Shown piece after piece: positions 8,245 through 16,798 of a stretch of 64,000 nucleotides of DNA. This DNA comes from Dyella flava (GTDB lineage: Bacteria; Pseudomonadota; Gammaproteobacteria; Xanthomonadales; Rhodanobacteraceae), in the NCBI RefSeq assembly GCF_016904955.1, contig NZ_JADIKE010000031.1, positions 62,001 to 126,000 on the forward strand. The letters run 5' to 3'. Each line of letters begins with the position of its first letter. Positions within the stretch are counted from its first letter, which is position 1. The notes under the pieces were generated by a model. That model did not search any database. It saw nothing but the letters and a program-made list of their open reading frames with translations, and was not told the origin of the DNA. Made by a program: the position numbers and the translations under genes.

Positions 8245-9039
8245 ATGCACATCCATCTCAGAAACCGCCGCGCCATCGTCACCGGTTCGACGGCCGGCAT
8301 TGGTCTGGCCATTGCCACCGGGCTTGCCGCCACCGGCGCACATGTCGTGGTTACCGGACGCAGCCAGGCTCGCGTCGACGAAGCCATGGCGTCCATCATC
8401 AAACAAGTACCGGGAGCCAGCCTGAGCGGCGTAGCCGGCGACCTTGGTTCCCGTGAAGGTGCCGAGCATCTGATCAGGCAAGTACCGGATGCCGACATCC
8501 TGATCAACAACCTCGGCATCTTCGAGCCGAAGGCGTTCTTCGATATTCCGGACGAAGACTGGCTGCGCTTTTTTGATGTCAACGTGATGAGCGGCGTGCG
8601 TCTTTCACGCCACTACGCGCAAGGCATGATCAAGCGTGGCTGGGGCCGCATCCAGTTCATTTCGAGCGAATCCGGCCTGCAGATTCCTGCGGAAATGGTT
8701 CAGTACGGCATGACCAAGACGGCGCAACTGGCCGTGTCGCGCGGCCTGGCTGAATCGCTGGCCGGTACGGGCGTCACGGTGAATGCCGTGCTGCCGGGGC
8801 CGACACGCTCCGAAGGCGTGGGCGATTTCTTCGGCAAGATTGCCGCCGAAAAAGGCGTGCCGCAGGAAGACGTGGAGCGCGATTTCATTGCCACGCATCG
8901 CCCGTCGTCGTTGATCAAGCGTCTGGCGACGGTGGAAGAAGTGGCCAACCTGTGCGTTTACCTGGCCTCGGAACAGGCCTCGGCCACCACCGGCGCGGCC
9001 ATGCGCGTGGATGGCGGCGTGGTGCGCTCGATCGCCTGA
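8245..9039 (+). CDS. SDR family oxidoreductase
   Basis: 264 residues from ATG 8245, with GGAG seven bases upstream; a TTG five codons earlier would overlap that ribosome site and is rejected. Motifs: VTGSTAGIG for NAD(P) binding, INNLGIFEPK for the NAG block, catalytic Ser in ISSESGLQI and Tyr/Lys in YGMTK, then LPGPTRSEGV. It resembles the group sometimes named 3-oxoacyl-ACP reductase-like SDRs. It follows the exported hydrolase after 117 bases and probably belongs to the LysR-linked cluster. Confidence 0.88.
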   Translation: MHIHLRNRRAIVTGSTAGIGLAIATGLAATGAHVVVTGRSQARVDEAMASIIKQVPGASLSGVAGDLGSREGAEHLIRQVPDADILINNLGIFEPKAFFDIPDEDWLRFFDVNVMSGVRLSRHYAQGMIKRGWGRIQFISSESGLQIPAEMVQYGMTKTAQLAVSRGLAESLAGTGVTVNAVLPGPTRSEGVGDFFGKIAAEKGVPQEDVERDFIATHRPSSLIKRLATVEEVANLCVYLASEQASATTGAAMRVDGGVVRSIA

Positions 9040-9061
9040 GCTTGCGCGGTTTCCACCGCGC

Positions 9062-10747
9062 TTAGTGCGAGGTATCGTGTTGGCGAAGTATCGCCAACAC
9101 GTGCGCAATGGTTTTTGGATCACGCGGCACTTCGTGATGCCGCGCGTTCACGACCAGCGTCGACGCCGAACCCGGCAACAAGGCGCTGCTCAAGGGCACC
9201 CAGCCGTCGCTCGGCGGCTGCCTGCCCGGCAATGAACCGGCAATGGAGTCGTAACGCACACCAGCGGCCGGCATCAATGTTTCATCGACTTCCGATACTG
9301 GCTCATCCGGCATCAGGCTCGCCACGCTGCTCAAGTGGCCGAGGCGGTACTCCCCGGACAAAAGGCTGGCCTGCACCGCACCGGGATTTTCGCTGCTGAT
9401 GCGTTCCACATCGGACATCTCCGGTATGTTGCGCAGGGCCAGATCCTGCGCCAATCGTCCGAGCAAGTCGCCGGCGACGGGGCTACCGTGCTGGGGCGAG
9501 GCGATGAAGATGAGTTCGTCAACACCCGGATAAGGGCTGAATTGAAAAATCCCCTTGAGCACCGCAAGGTCGCTCTTATCTCCATGCAGGCTGTCGTAGG
9601 GCACGGTGAAGGCGGCGCTCCACAGCGCCGGCGTGCTTTGCGCGCACAGCAAGCGCGAAATCACGCCGCCCATGCTGTGGCCGATCAGGACCACGCCCTG
9701 CCTTGCCGGTGCATGCCCGCCGGGATCGACAATCTTCCATGTCGCATCGAGATAGGCTTGTGCGCGACGGCGTTCAATCAGCAACGGCGCGTTGGTCTGA
9801 TACACCATGTGCCAGATCTGATAGCGACGGTGCAATTCGGGATCGCCGAGGATCGCGTTGGTCATCGGCGCCCAGATGATCGGGCTGCTGCCGAGACCGT
9901 GAATCATGATCACCGGGATTTTGCCGGGATCGTAATCGTCGATCAGGAACAAGCCCGAACGGCGGCCAACCGCCTGGCCACCGATCAGGCCCCACCAGCC
10001 AAGGCGCCGCAGCTTGCTGCGCTCCAGTAATTGCTCGTAAGGCGCGGAGAGATCCTCGGCCAGGCGATAGTTCGCCGCGCCCACCGCGTGCAGCGGTTGT
10101 GAGTCAGGACTTTGCACCACCAGCACCGGCGCCTTGCCGGTGCCTTGCTTACCGGGCTTTTCCTCAAGCCAGACAGTGGCCGGACGGAACACGCCTTCGG
10201 GCGGGTAAAGCGCGCAGATCGGACGATCCATGCACGGCGGCGCCCCAGCCACCACGGGAACCCCGAACCCCGGCTGCTGAAACCGCACGCCATTGAGCGC
10301 TTCCATCGACAGCTGATTGGCAAGCTCAAGGTGCAGGCGATTGCCGAGGCTGTCCGGCAGGCCGCGGAACTGCACATCGACCCGACGGCCGTTCAAGTCC
10401 ATGCGGCCGGGATGCACATTCAGGGTGGTGCCCTGCACCAAAGTTTCGAGGTACGCACGGCTGCAGCGCGTGGCGAGCGCGGCGGCGGCGAGGTCCACCT
10501 CGGCTTGCGGACTGACCATCGCATCGTGGGCCAACATGGCGCACGTCATCCACGCATCGGCACGCGCGTCGTCGTTTTGCTGATGCGGCGCGTGCTCTTG
10601 CCACCACTGGGCCCTGGTCAAGGCCTCCTGGGCGGAAAGTTTGGTTGCCTGTTCCGATGGCGTGACGGCGCAGCCGTGCAAGAGCAGCAACCCCGCCATC
10701 GCCAGTAAACCCGGCACGGCGCGCAGGTGACGCATATGACTGGACAT
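9062..10747 (-). CDS. Lipoprotein alpha/beta hydrolase (triacylglycerol lipase-like)
   Basis: About 561 residues from the ATG at 10745-10747, which has GAGGG eight bases upstream; an ATG at 10801 is possible but lacks a close site. A lipoprotein signal peptide (LLAMAGLLLLHGC) predicts lipidation at Cys. The N-terminal half is a family-specific region. The C-terminal half is a lipase fold: IPVIMIHGLGSSPIIW for the oxyanion loop, GHSMGGVISR for the nucleophilic Ser, and a late HHEVPRDPKTI with the candidate His. Probably anchored in the periplasm or outer membrane; substrate unknown. Confidence 0.85.
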   Translation of the reverse strand: MSSHMRHLRAVPGLLAMAGLLLLHGCAVTPSEQATKLSAQEALTRAQWWQEHAPHQQNDDARADAWMTCAMLAHDAMVSPQAEVDLAAAALATRCSRAYLETLVQGTTLNVHPGRMDLNGRRVDVQFRGLPDSLGNRLHLELANQLSMEALNGVRFQQPGFGVPVVAGAPPCMDRPICALYPPEGVFRPATVWLEEKPGKQGTGKAPVLVVQSPDSQPLHAVGAANYRLAEDLSAPYEQLLERSKLRRLGWWGLIGGQAVGRRSGLFLIDDYDPGKIPVIMIHGLGSSPIIWAPMTNAILGDPELHRRYQIWHMVYQTNAPLLIERRRAQAYLDATWKIVDPGGHAPARQGVVLIGHSMGGVISRLLCAQSTPALWSAAFTVPYDSLHGDKSDLAVLKGIFQFSPYPGVDELIFIASPQHGSPVAGDLLGRLAQDLALRNIPEMSDVERISSENPGAVQASLLSGEYRLGHLSSVASLMPDEPVSEVDETLMPAAGVRYDSIAGSLPGRQPPSDGWVPLSSALLPGSASTLVVNARHHEVPRDPKTIAHVLAILRQHDTSH

Positions 10748-10844
10748 GCAGGTGGCCCTCATGCACCGGTAGCCGTCATTCGCCTTGGAGGTATTCATCA
10801 TGGCACTTTTTGTGTGACTTGCATCCTCCGTTTGTGCCGTGGCC

Positions 10845-10876
10845 GAACGCCCCCGATGCGATCATCGAGGGCGTTC
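10845..10876. promoter_or_regulatory. Large hairpin in the region between the lipase gene and the ClC gene
   Basis: GAACGCCCCCGAT, a 6-base loop, then ATCGAGGGCGTTC: a 13-bp stem with one mismatch. No T run follows, so it is not a standard terminator. It lies 72 bases before the ClC start codon and upstream of the lipase start, so it may be a leader structure or operator. Confidence 0.5.
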
Positions 10877-10947
10877 ATAGTCGATTGTTCTGGCGGAACA
10901 TTTATGCGAATGTCCGGCCTGCCGCAGTAACGACAGGACGCAGCACC

Positions 10948-12270
10948 GTGACTGATGCCGTACAGCCCCTGGACGCAAGCAGCCTGGTGCACCGGCGCAC
11001 CGCCATGCCCATGCTGATGGCCGTGACGGTATGTGTCGGCGTCGGCGCCGGGCTCAGCGGCATGTGCCTGGGCCTGTTGCTGCACTTCATCCAGCACTGG
11101 GCCTACGGCTACAGCATGCACCGGCTGCTCAGCATGCAGAGCTTCCTGCAAGGCGTCGCCGAATCAACGCCCGAGCGGCGCGTGATCGTGCTGTTGATCT
11201 GCGGCTGCATCGCCGGCCTTGGCTGGTGGGCCATGTACCGTTTCGCCCGGCCGCTGGTCAACGTGCCCACGGCGCTCAAGTCGGATGATCCGCGCACACC
11301 GATCTTCTCCACCATCGCCAATGCCTTGCTGCAGATCATCACCGTAGGCCTGGGTTCGCCGCTTGGACGCGAAGGCGCACCGCGGGAAGTGGGCGCCACG
11401 TTTGCCGGCTGGCTTTCGCATCGCATCGGACTCACGCCACAGGAAAGCCGCGTGATGGTGGCCTGCGGTGCCGGCGCGGGACTCGCGGCCGTTTACAACG
11501 TGCCGTTGAGCGGCACGCTGTTTACGCTGGAAGTGCTGCTCGGCACCTTTGCCAGCCCGGCCGCCATCCCTGCCCTGCTCACCTCGGTGATTGCCGCCAC
11601 CGTGGCATGGGTCGGCCTGGGCAACGACGCGCAATACAGCGTGCCGGTCTTCGAGCTCAGCGACTCGCTGATGGCCTGGTCGATCATGATTGGCCCGATC
11701 TTTGGGTTTGCCGCCTATGGGTTTTCGCGACTGGAGCAGTCCGCGCGCCGCCACGCGCCGCACGATTGGCGACTGCTTCCTGGCTGTCTGGCGGCGTTTC
11801 TGATCATCGGACTGGTGGCGATTTTCTATCCCGAACTGCTTGGCAACGGCAAAGGCCCAATCCAGCTCGGCTTCAATGACGATGTCAGCCTGCAACTGGC
11901 CGCCACGCTGCTGGTGTTGAAGGTGTTGGTGCTGCTGCTCAGCTTGCGCGCAGGTGCGAACGGCGGGCTGCTGACGCCCGGCATGTCGATCGGCGCCATG
12001 CTGGCGATCGTAGCTGGTGGACTATGGAATCATGCCTTTCCCGGCGTGCCGCTGAGCGCGTATGCCGTCGTCGGCGCAGCGGCGTTTCTTGCCGCCTCCA
12101 TGCGCATGCCGATCACGGCCATCGTGATGGCGTTGGAACTGACGCGCGTGAATCACGATTACCTGTTCCCGGTGGTTTTCGCGGTAGCTGGATCCAGTGC
12201 GGCGTTGCGCATCTGCATTCGGCGCTTTGACAGGGTGCACTTGCCGTCCATTACGCTGCATAAGGAATAG
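10948..12270 (+). CDS. ClC-type chloride channel/transporter
   Basis: 440 residues starting at a GTG (10948-10950) with AGGA nine bases upstream; the open frame extends further 5' but only with non-family sequence. Multi-pass membrane protein. GSPLGREGAPREVGA matches the ClC GK/REGP motif and keeps the gating Glu, with an extra Ala before Pro. AGANGGLLTPGMSIGA corresponds to the GxFxP motif, here GLLTP. The first anion motif (GSGIP) is replaced by NVPTALKSDDPRTP. It converges on malic enzyme through a palindromic repeat. Confidence 0.85.
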   Translation: MTDAVQPLDASSLVHRRTAMPMLMAVTVCVGVGAGLSGMCLGLLLHFIQHWAYGYSMHRLLSMQSFLQGVAESTPERRVIVLLICGCIAGLGWWAMYRFARPLVNVPTALKSDDPRTPIFSTIANALLQIITVGLGSPLGREGAPREVGATFAGWLSHRIGLTPQESRVMVACGAGAGLAAVYNVPLSGTLFTLEVLLGTFASPAAIPALLTSVIAATVAWVGLGNDAQYSVPVFELSDSLMAWSIMIGPIFGFAAYGFSRLEQSARRHAPHDWRLLPGCLAAFLIIGLVAIFYPELLGNGKGPIQLGFNDDVSLQLAATLLVLKVLVLLLSLRAGANGGLLTPGMSIGAMLAIVAGGLWNHAFPGVPLSAYAVVGAAAFLAASMRMPITAIVMALELTRVNHDYLFPVVFAVAGSSAALRICIRRFDRVHLPSITLHKE

Positions 12271-12277
12271 CGCAAAG

Positions 12278-12307
12278 CCGTCATTCCCGCATGCACGGGA
12301 ATGACGG
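12278..12307. repeat. REP-like palindrome between convergent genes
   Basis: CCGTCATTCCCG, a short loop CATGCA, then CGGGAATGACGG: a perfect 12-bp inverted repeat. The TCATTCCCG/CGGGAATGA core is a commonly seen gammaproteobacterial intergenic repeat. It separates the stops of the ClC gene and malic enzyme and can act as a bidirectional transcript end. Confidence 0.8.
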
Positions 12308-12332
12308 AGGCATCATGTACGGAAAAACGGCC

Positions 12333-14039
12333 CTAGGCTTTCGCCAGCTCATAAGGCCGGTATTTCGGCTCCCACACCAGCGACTTCAACCATCGATCGA
12401 GCGTCGCTTCATCGCAGGCTTCCGCAACGCCATCCGCCTGTGCCTGGATGGCGACAGCCTTCGCGACCGCCAGCGATACCGCGCGCAACTGATCGACCGG
12501 CGGCAGCAAACGTGCCTTGCGGTCGGTGACCGTGGGCGACATCGAGGCAACGACTTTGCCTGCCACCATGAACATGGCATCGGTAACGCGCTTTGCATTG
12601 GCCGCCAGCACGCCAAGACCCACACCGGGAAAGATGTAGGAATTGTTGGTCTGATCGACCGGAATCTGCTTGCCTTGCCATTGCACCGGCGGAAACGGAC
12701 TGCCCGTGCCGATCAAGGCGCGCCCGCCGGTCCACTCCATGATCTGCTGTGGCACCGCTTCGCTGCGCGAGGTCGGATTGGAAAGCGGGAAAATCACCGG
12801 GTGCGCCACGCCCTCGGCCATGGCGCGCACCACTTGTTCACTGAAGGCACCCGTCTGGCCCGACACGCCGATCAATACGGTCGGCTTGGCATTGCGAACC
12901 ACTTCCAGCAAGCCGATATGACCGGACTCGTCGACCAGCCAATCGGCCACCGCATCGTGCTTCTGCACAAACGGCATCTGCGCCGGTGTAATACCTTCCA
13001 TGCCTTCCACCAGCAAGCCATTGCGATCGACCAGATAGAACGCCCTGCGAGCTTCTTCCTCGGTAAGCCCCGCATCCACCATCGCCCGCAACAACAACGA
13101 CGAGATACCGCAACCGGCCGAGCCCGCACCCAGCACCGCGATGCGCTGTTCGGTCAGCTTGACGCCGGTGACATTGACCGCTGCCAGCAAAGTGCCCGCG
13201 GCAATCGCCGCCGTACCCTGGATGTCGTCATTGAAGGTGCACAGGCGATCGCGGTATTTGGCCAGCAGGCGGCCCGCGTTCGAGCCGGCAAAATCCTCCC
13301 ACTGCAGCAACACATCGGGCCAACGCTCGATCACGGCACTGATAAATTCTTCGACAAACGCATCGTATTCGGAACCGACGACGCGCTCGTGCCGCCAGCC
13401 GATGTACAGCGGATTGGTCAAACGTTCGCGATTATTGGTGCCGACATCCAGCAGCACCGGCAGCGTCAGATCCGGATGAATACCGGCACAGCCCGTATAC
13501 AGCGACAACTTGCCGATCGGAATGCCCATGCCGCCTGCACCCAGGTCACCCAGGCCGAGAATGCGTTCGCCGTCGCTGACCACAATCACGCGCACCGAAT
13601 CGAAGCGCGGGTCGGCAAGAATTTCGCGAATGCGATCTTTGTTCGGATAACTGATGAACACACCGCGCGGCTTGCGGTAGATCTCGCTGAAGTGCTGGCA
13701 GCCCTCACCCACGGTAGGGGTGTAAACCAGCGGCAACAGTTCCTCGATATGCCGCACCAGCACTGCATAGAACAAGGTTTCGTTGGTGTCCTGCAGATCG
13801 CGCAGGAAGGCGTAGCGCTCAAAATCCGTGCTATAGGAACGCAGCACCCGCAGGCGGCGTTCGGCCTGCTCGTCAATGGTGGCGACATGCGGAGGTAGCA
13901 TGCCATTCAAGCGGAAAATGTCACGCTCTTGCTGGCTGAAAGCCAGGCCTTTGTTCAACATCGGCTTGGTGACGAGATCGTAGCCGGTCAGGCGGACTTT
14001 GAGGGGTGTTTCCCAGTCGGATGCAACCACTTCAGACAT
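12333..14039 (-). CDS. maeA: NAD-dependent malic enzyme
   Basis: 568 residues from the ATG at 14037-14039, with AAGGAG upstream; E. coli MaeA (SfcA) is about 565. Oxidatively decarboxylates malate to pyruvate. Visible motifs: YTPTVGEGCQHFSEIYRKPR, RVIVVSDGERILGLGDLGAG, a metal- and malate-site FNDDIQGTAAIAAG, and the NAD fold IAVLGAGSAGCGISSL. The two-domain large form without a phosphotransacetylase tail fits the NAD-linked class. It stands alone, divergent from the small region next to yceI. Confidence 0.95.
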   Translation of the reverse strand: MSEVVASDWETPLKVRLTGYDLVTKPMLNKGLAFSQQERDIFRLNGMLPPHVATIDEQAERRLRVLRSYSTDFERYAFLRDLQDTNETLFYAVLVRHIEELLPLVYTPTVGEGCQHFSEIYRKPRGVFISYPNKDRIREILADPRFDSVRVIVVSDGERILGLGDLGAGGMGIPIGKLSLYTGCAGIHPDLTLPVLLDVGTNNRERLTNPLYIGWRHERVVGSEYDAFVEEFISAVIERWPDVLLQWEDFAGSNAGRLLAKYRDRLCTFNDDIQGTAAIAAGTLLAAVNVTGVKLTEQRIAVLGAGSAGCGISSLLLRAMVDAGLTEEEARRAFYLVDRNGLLVEGMEGITPAQMPFVQKHDAVADWLVDESGHIGLLEVVRNAKPTVLIGVSGQTGAFSEQVVRAMAEGVAHPVIFPLSNPTSRSEAVPQQIMEWTGGRALIGTGSPFPPVQWQGKQIPVDQTNNSYIFPGVGLGVLAANAKRVTDAMFMVAGKVVASMSPTVTDRKARLLPPVDQLRAVSLAVAKAVAIQAQADGVAEACDEATLDRWLKSLVWEPKYRPYELAKA

Positions 14040-14202
14040 GACGCAGATTCTCCTTAGAAGCCTCCCCATCCGCCCATTAGACACCTTTTTGCGTTACGGG
14101 TCTGTATCACATGCAGGAGAACACGCCGCAGACAAAACGACGATGGCTCGTCACACCGGTAACCACCAGCGTGACGAGCAAGCACACATTACCCAACCAC
14201 CA

Positions 14203-14874
14203 CTACTGCTGCGCAGCAGCCGCCGCAGCCGCCGCTTTCTTCGCCGCGGCCTTGGCATCGTCGGCCGCCTCATCCGCTTCCTGTTTCAATTGCTTCGCAT
14301 AGGCCTTCGCCTCATCCGCCTGGCAAGTAATCTGGATGCTTACCTCGTCGCTCACTTGCGGCACATACATGCCCAGGCCAAAGTCGGAACGCTTCAGCGT
14401 GGTGGTCGCCTCGAAACCTACGGAAGGCAAGTTGCTACGAATATTTGTACCGACCTTGTTGATCGTGACGTCCAGCGTGACCGGCCGGGTGACGCCGCGC
14501 AGGGTAAGGTTGCCGGTGACCTTGAGCATGTTCGGCGCACTGCCTTTCTCCACCCTGGTGCTCTTGAAGGTCGCAGTCGGGTACTTGGCGATGTCGAAGA
14601 AATCGACCGAGTGAAGGTTATCGTCCAGATCCGGCACGCCACTGCTGAGGTTGGCCAGCTTGATCGTCGCCATCACGCTGGAGCGGGTCGGATCGGCCTG
14701 ATCGAAATCCAGCGTGCCCTCGACCAGGGTGAACTGCGCGGTGGGATGGGAGAAACCAAGATGGTCCCAGCGAATCACCCCTTCGGTATGTTGCGACTCC
14801 AGGATATAGGTGGTGGCACAGAGCGGGGTGCAGGCGACAGCCAGGGCGGCGGCCAGAACGATACGGCGAATCAT
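14203..14874 (-). CDS. YceI family periplasmic protein with Ala/Lys-rich C-terminal tail
   Basis: 223 residues from the ATG at 14872-14874, with AGGAG upstream. Signal peptide MIRRIVLAAALAVACTPLCA. The YceI lipocalin-like barrel (YILESQHTEGVIRWDHLGFS; VTGNLTLRGVTRPVTLDV; FEATTTLKRSDFGLG) binds isoprenoid-like lipids in characterised members. After the barrel, about 34 residues form an unusual helical tail: YAKQLKQEADEAADDAKAA followed by alternating Ala/Lys ending in a run of nine Ala and QQ. It is divergent from the regulator at 15050. Confidence 0.9.
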   Translation of the reverse strand: MIRRIVLAAALAVACTPLCATTYILESQHTEGVIRWDHLGFSHPTAQFTLVEGTLDFDQADPTRSSVMATIKLANLSSGVPDLDDNLHSVDFFDIAKYPTATFKSTRVEKGSAPNMLKVTGNLTLRGVTRPVTLDVTINKVGTNIRSNLPSVGFEATTTLKRSDFGLGMYVPQVSDEVSIQITCQADEAKAYAKQLKQEADEAADDAKAAAKKAAAAAAAAQQ

Positions 14875-15049
14875 GCGGACAACTCCTGTGGGGTGAACAC
14901 CAGTCACCTTGCGCAGGCGCCGCGAGAAAGTCCTGAAAAAGCCCCTGAAACACTCTGAAGATCTCTGAATGACTTCTTGTGGTTGCCGCTCAGCGGGCTT
15001 GATGCGAAGATCCATCAGCTGATCGTTTGCCGTATAAACAAAGGCTTAT

Positions 15050-15988
15050 ATGTCATCAGGTGTGGAGCAATCGGCCAAGGGAACGTTGCGCATCGGTGAC
15101 TGGATCGTCAGCCCGATGGCAGGCCATATGACCCGCGGCGATGAAACCGTGCGGCTGGAAGCGCGCACCATGCGGCTTTTACTATGCCTGGCCGAGAACG
15201 CCGGCCAGGTCGTCAGCATCGATGATCTGCTCAACCAGGTATGGCAAGGCGTCGTGGTGACGCCAGACTCCGTCTACCAGGCGGTGACTTCCCTGCGACG
15301 GCTGCTGGGCGATGACCCGAAGCAACCGGTTTATATCGCCACCGTGCCGCGACGCGGCTATCGAATGGTGGCCAAGGTCAGTCACGGCGACGAACACGCC
15401 CTGCCCGTGATCGCACAGACCGCGGCGAACGAAGCCTTCCATCCGCCAGGCCAGGCCATTAAGCCGCGCTCCGGCTCACGCCGCCTGTATACAAAACTGC
15501 TGGCCATCGTCTGCCTGCTGATCGCTGCCTGCACGGCGTTCTATTTCTTGACCAAGCAGCGCCCGCTACAGCAAACCGCAGCGGCCGCTGTCACGCCAGA
15601 TCCCAAATCCATCGCCGTCATACCCTTCCTCGATCTCACCGATACGATGAACGAAGAGCCGTTCGCGGACGGCATGACCGAAGAACTGATCGACAGACTG
15701 AGCCAATCGAAGGAACTGCACGTCGCATCACCCACGTCGTCGTTTTATTTCAAGGGCAAGCAAGTCACCGTGGCCGACATCAGCAAAGCCCTCAACGTGG
15801 CTTATGTACTGGACGGCAGCGTGCGCAAATCGGGCAACACCTTGCGTGTGGCAGCGAGGCTGGTGCGTGCCGACGATGGCTTTGTGGTGTGGTCGCAGAC
15901 TTATGATCGATCCTGGGACGACAAGTTGATGATTCAGGACGATATCGCCAGCGAAGTTGCCAAGGCGTTGAAGGGGTCGATTCGTTGA
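15050..15988 (+). CDS. CadC-like membrane-anchored winged-helix regulator with TolB-like periplasmic domain, short
   Basis: 312 residues. Residues about 10-108 form an OmpR/PhoB-type DNA-binding domain (RTMRLLLCLAENAGQVVSID, TVPRRGYRMVAKV). One membrane helix follows at about 145-167 (LLAIVCLLIAACTAFYFL). The rest is a TolB-N/adenylate-cyclase-associated domain (SIAVIPFLDLTDTMNEEPFADG, VWSQTYDRSWDDKLM). Relatives often continue with TPR repeats. Here the frame stops at VAKALKGSIR, directly beside an IS4 transposase remnant, so the tail may be lost. It is divergent from yceI, which it might control. Confidence 0.8.
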   Translation: MSSGVEQSAKGTLRIGDWIVSPMAGHMTRGDETVRLEARTMRLLLCLAENAGQVVSIDDLLNQVWQGVVVTPDSVYQAVTSLRRLLGDDPKQPVYIATVPRRGYRMVAKVSHGDEHALPVIAQTAANEAFHPPGQAIKPRSGSRRLYTKLLAIVCLLIAACTAFYFLTKQRPLQQTAAAAVTPDPKSIAVIPFLDLTDTMNEEPFADGMTEELIDRLSQSKELHVASPTSSFYFKGKQVTVADISKALNVAYVLDGSVRKSGNTLRVAARLVRADDGFVVWSQTYDRSWDDKLMIQDDIASEVAKALKGSIR

Positions 15989-16004
15989 AGTGGAGTTCGG
16001 GCGC

Positions 16005-16385
16005 TACTGTGTGAGTGTCGTATGCAGATCGAAGCTTCATTTCGCGACCTGAAATCACACTGTTATGGACAGGGCTTCGAAGACAGTCTCACGCGCATAG
16101 GGTCACGCCTGGAAGTCCTTCTATTGGTCAACGCGCTGGCTGCTTTCTCGTGCTCGATAGCGGGAATGAGTTGCGAAGCAAAGGGCATCACACATTGGTT
16201 GTCGCCCATATTGACCGCGCGCAGGCTTTACTCAATCCTGCGCGTAGGTCGTGAAGCGTTGGTCAGAAGCTGGCCGTTTGAGCCTCTTCCGCTTTCGCTT
16301 CAGCGATTACGATTTCCATCATCACGTGTGCTCGATCACATGACGGTGATGACATGAAAACGTGGGGAACCTCAGACTCTGACCC
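16005..16385 (+). pseudogene. IS4-family transposase remnant (C-terminal end only)
   Basis: About 115 residues survive in the frame of MQIEASFRDLKSH. The sequence R-MQI-E-ASFRDL-K fits the IS4 Y(2)R(3)E(6)K signature, retaining R, catalytic E and K; the expected Tyr position is Cys (TGT for TAT). GQGFEDSLTRIGSRLEVLL is also typical. The N-terminal DDE portion is missing. The right side ends near ACGTGGGGAACCTCAGACTC, which looks like an IS terminus, but no matching left terminus was found. The frame is continuous with the stop codon of the preceding regulator. Confidence 0.8.
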
Positions 16386-16414
16386 GGGTTTGGCCCCGAT
16401 TTGCCGATTTCCCA

Positions 16415-16798
16415 CTAAAAAAACTTTGAGAGAACGTAACCCCAGGCAGCCGCGGCGAAAAGCCCAGCCGCCGCAAACGCGTAGGCAGGCCAAACTTCAT
16501 GACCGCCGGCTTCTTGCGCCCGCCACATGCAAATATAGAAAACTCCCAGTGCCACTACAGAGGCCACGCTTACAGCCCAGGCCAATGGTCCTGGTGATTT
16601 GCAAACTTCTGAAGTTAAGTACGAGCCGTTAATGGCGCTCACTCCCTTCAGGCTGCGAACATTGGAAGCCTTTACTAAGAACGCCCCAACGACCAATAGC
16701 AAAAGGCCTACGGAACGAACCGGAAAATCATTGAAATAAATGACGTTGGCGCCTGAGAAGCCAAGAGCGTCGGATTCGGCGACTGGCCAGGATCCCAA
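16415..16798 (-). CDS. Small membrane protein, three predicted helices (hypothetical)
   Basis: Up to 127 residues, starting at a TTG; the true start is uncertain. Three hydrophobic stretches are seen: SVGLLLLVVGAFLV, WAVSVASVVALGVFYICMW and AYAFAAAGLFAAAAWGYVLS. The 5' end overlaps the preceding gene by 91 bases in another frame. That is unusual and could mean either a later start or a frameshift joining both into one protein. The local base composition is more AT-rich than the flanks. No family is recognised. Confidence 0.45.
   Translation of the reverse strand: MGSWPVAESDALGFSGANVIYFNDFPVRSVGLLLLVVGAFLVKASNVRSLKGVSAINGSYLTSEVCKSPGPLAWAVSVASVVALGVFYICMWRAQEAGGHEVWPAYAFAAAGLFAAAAWGYVLSKFF

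Noticed and set aside
10845..10876. crcB fluoride riboswitch
   Set aside because: The conserved fluoride-aptamer sequence blocks were not recognised; only a simple hairpin is present.
12291..13898. Open frame of about 535 codons on the plus strand
   Set aside because: Antisense to malic enzyme and begins inside the REP-like palindrome.
16005..16385. Complete insertion sequence
   Set aside because: Only the C-terminal transposase part and one possible terminus are present; no left inverted repeat or target duplication was found.
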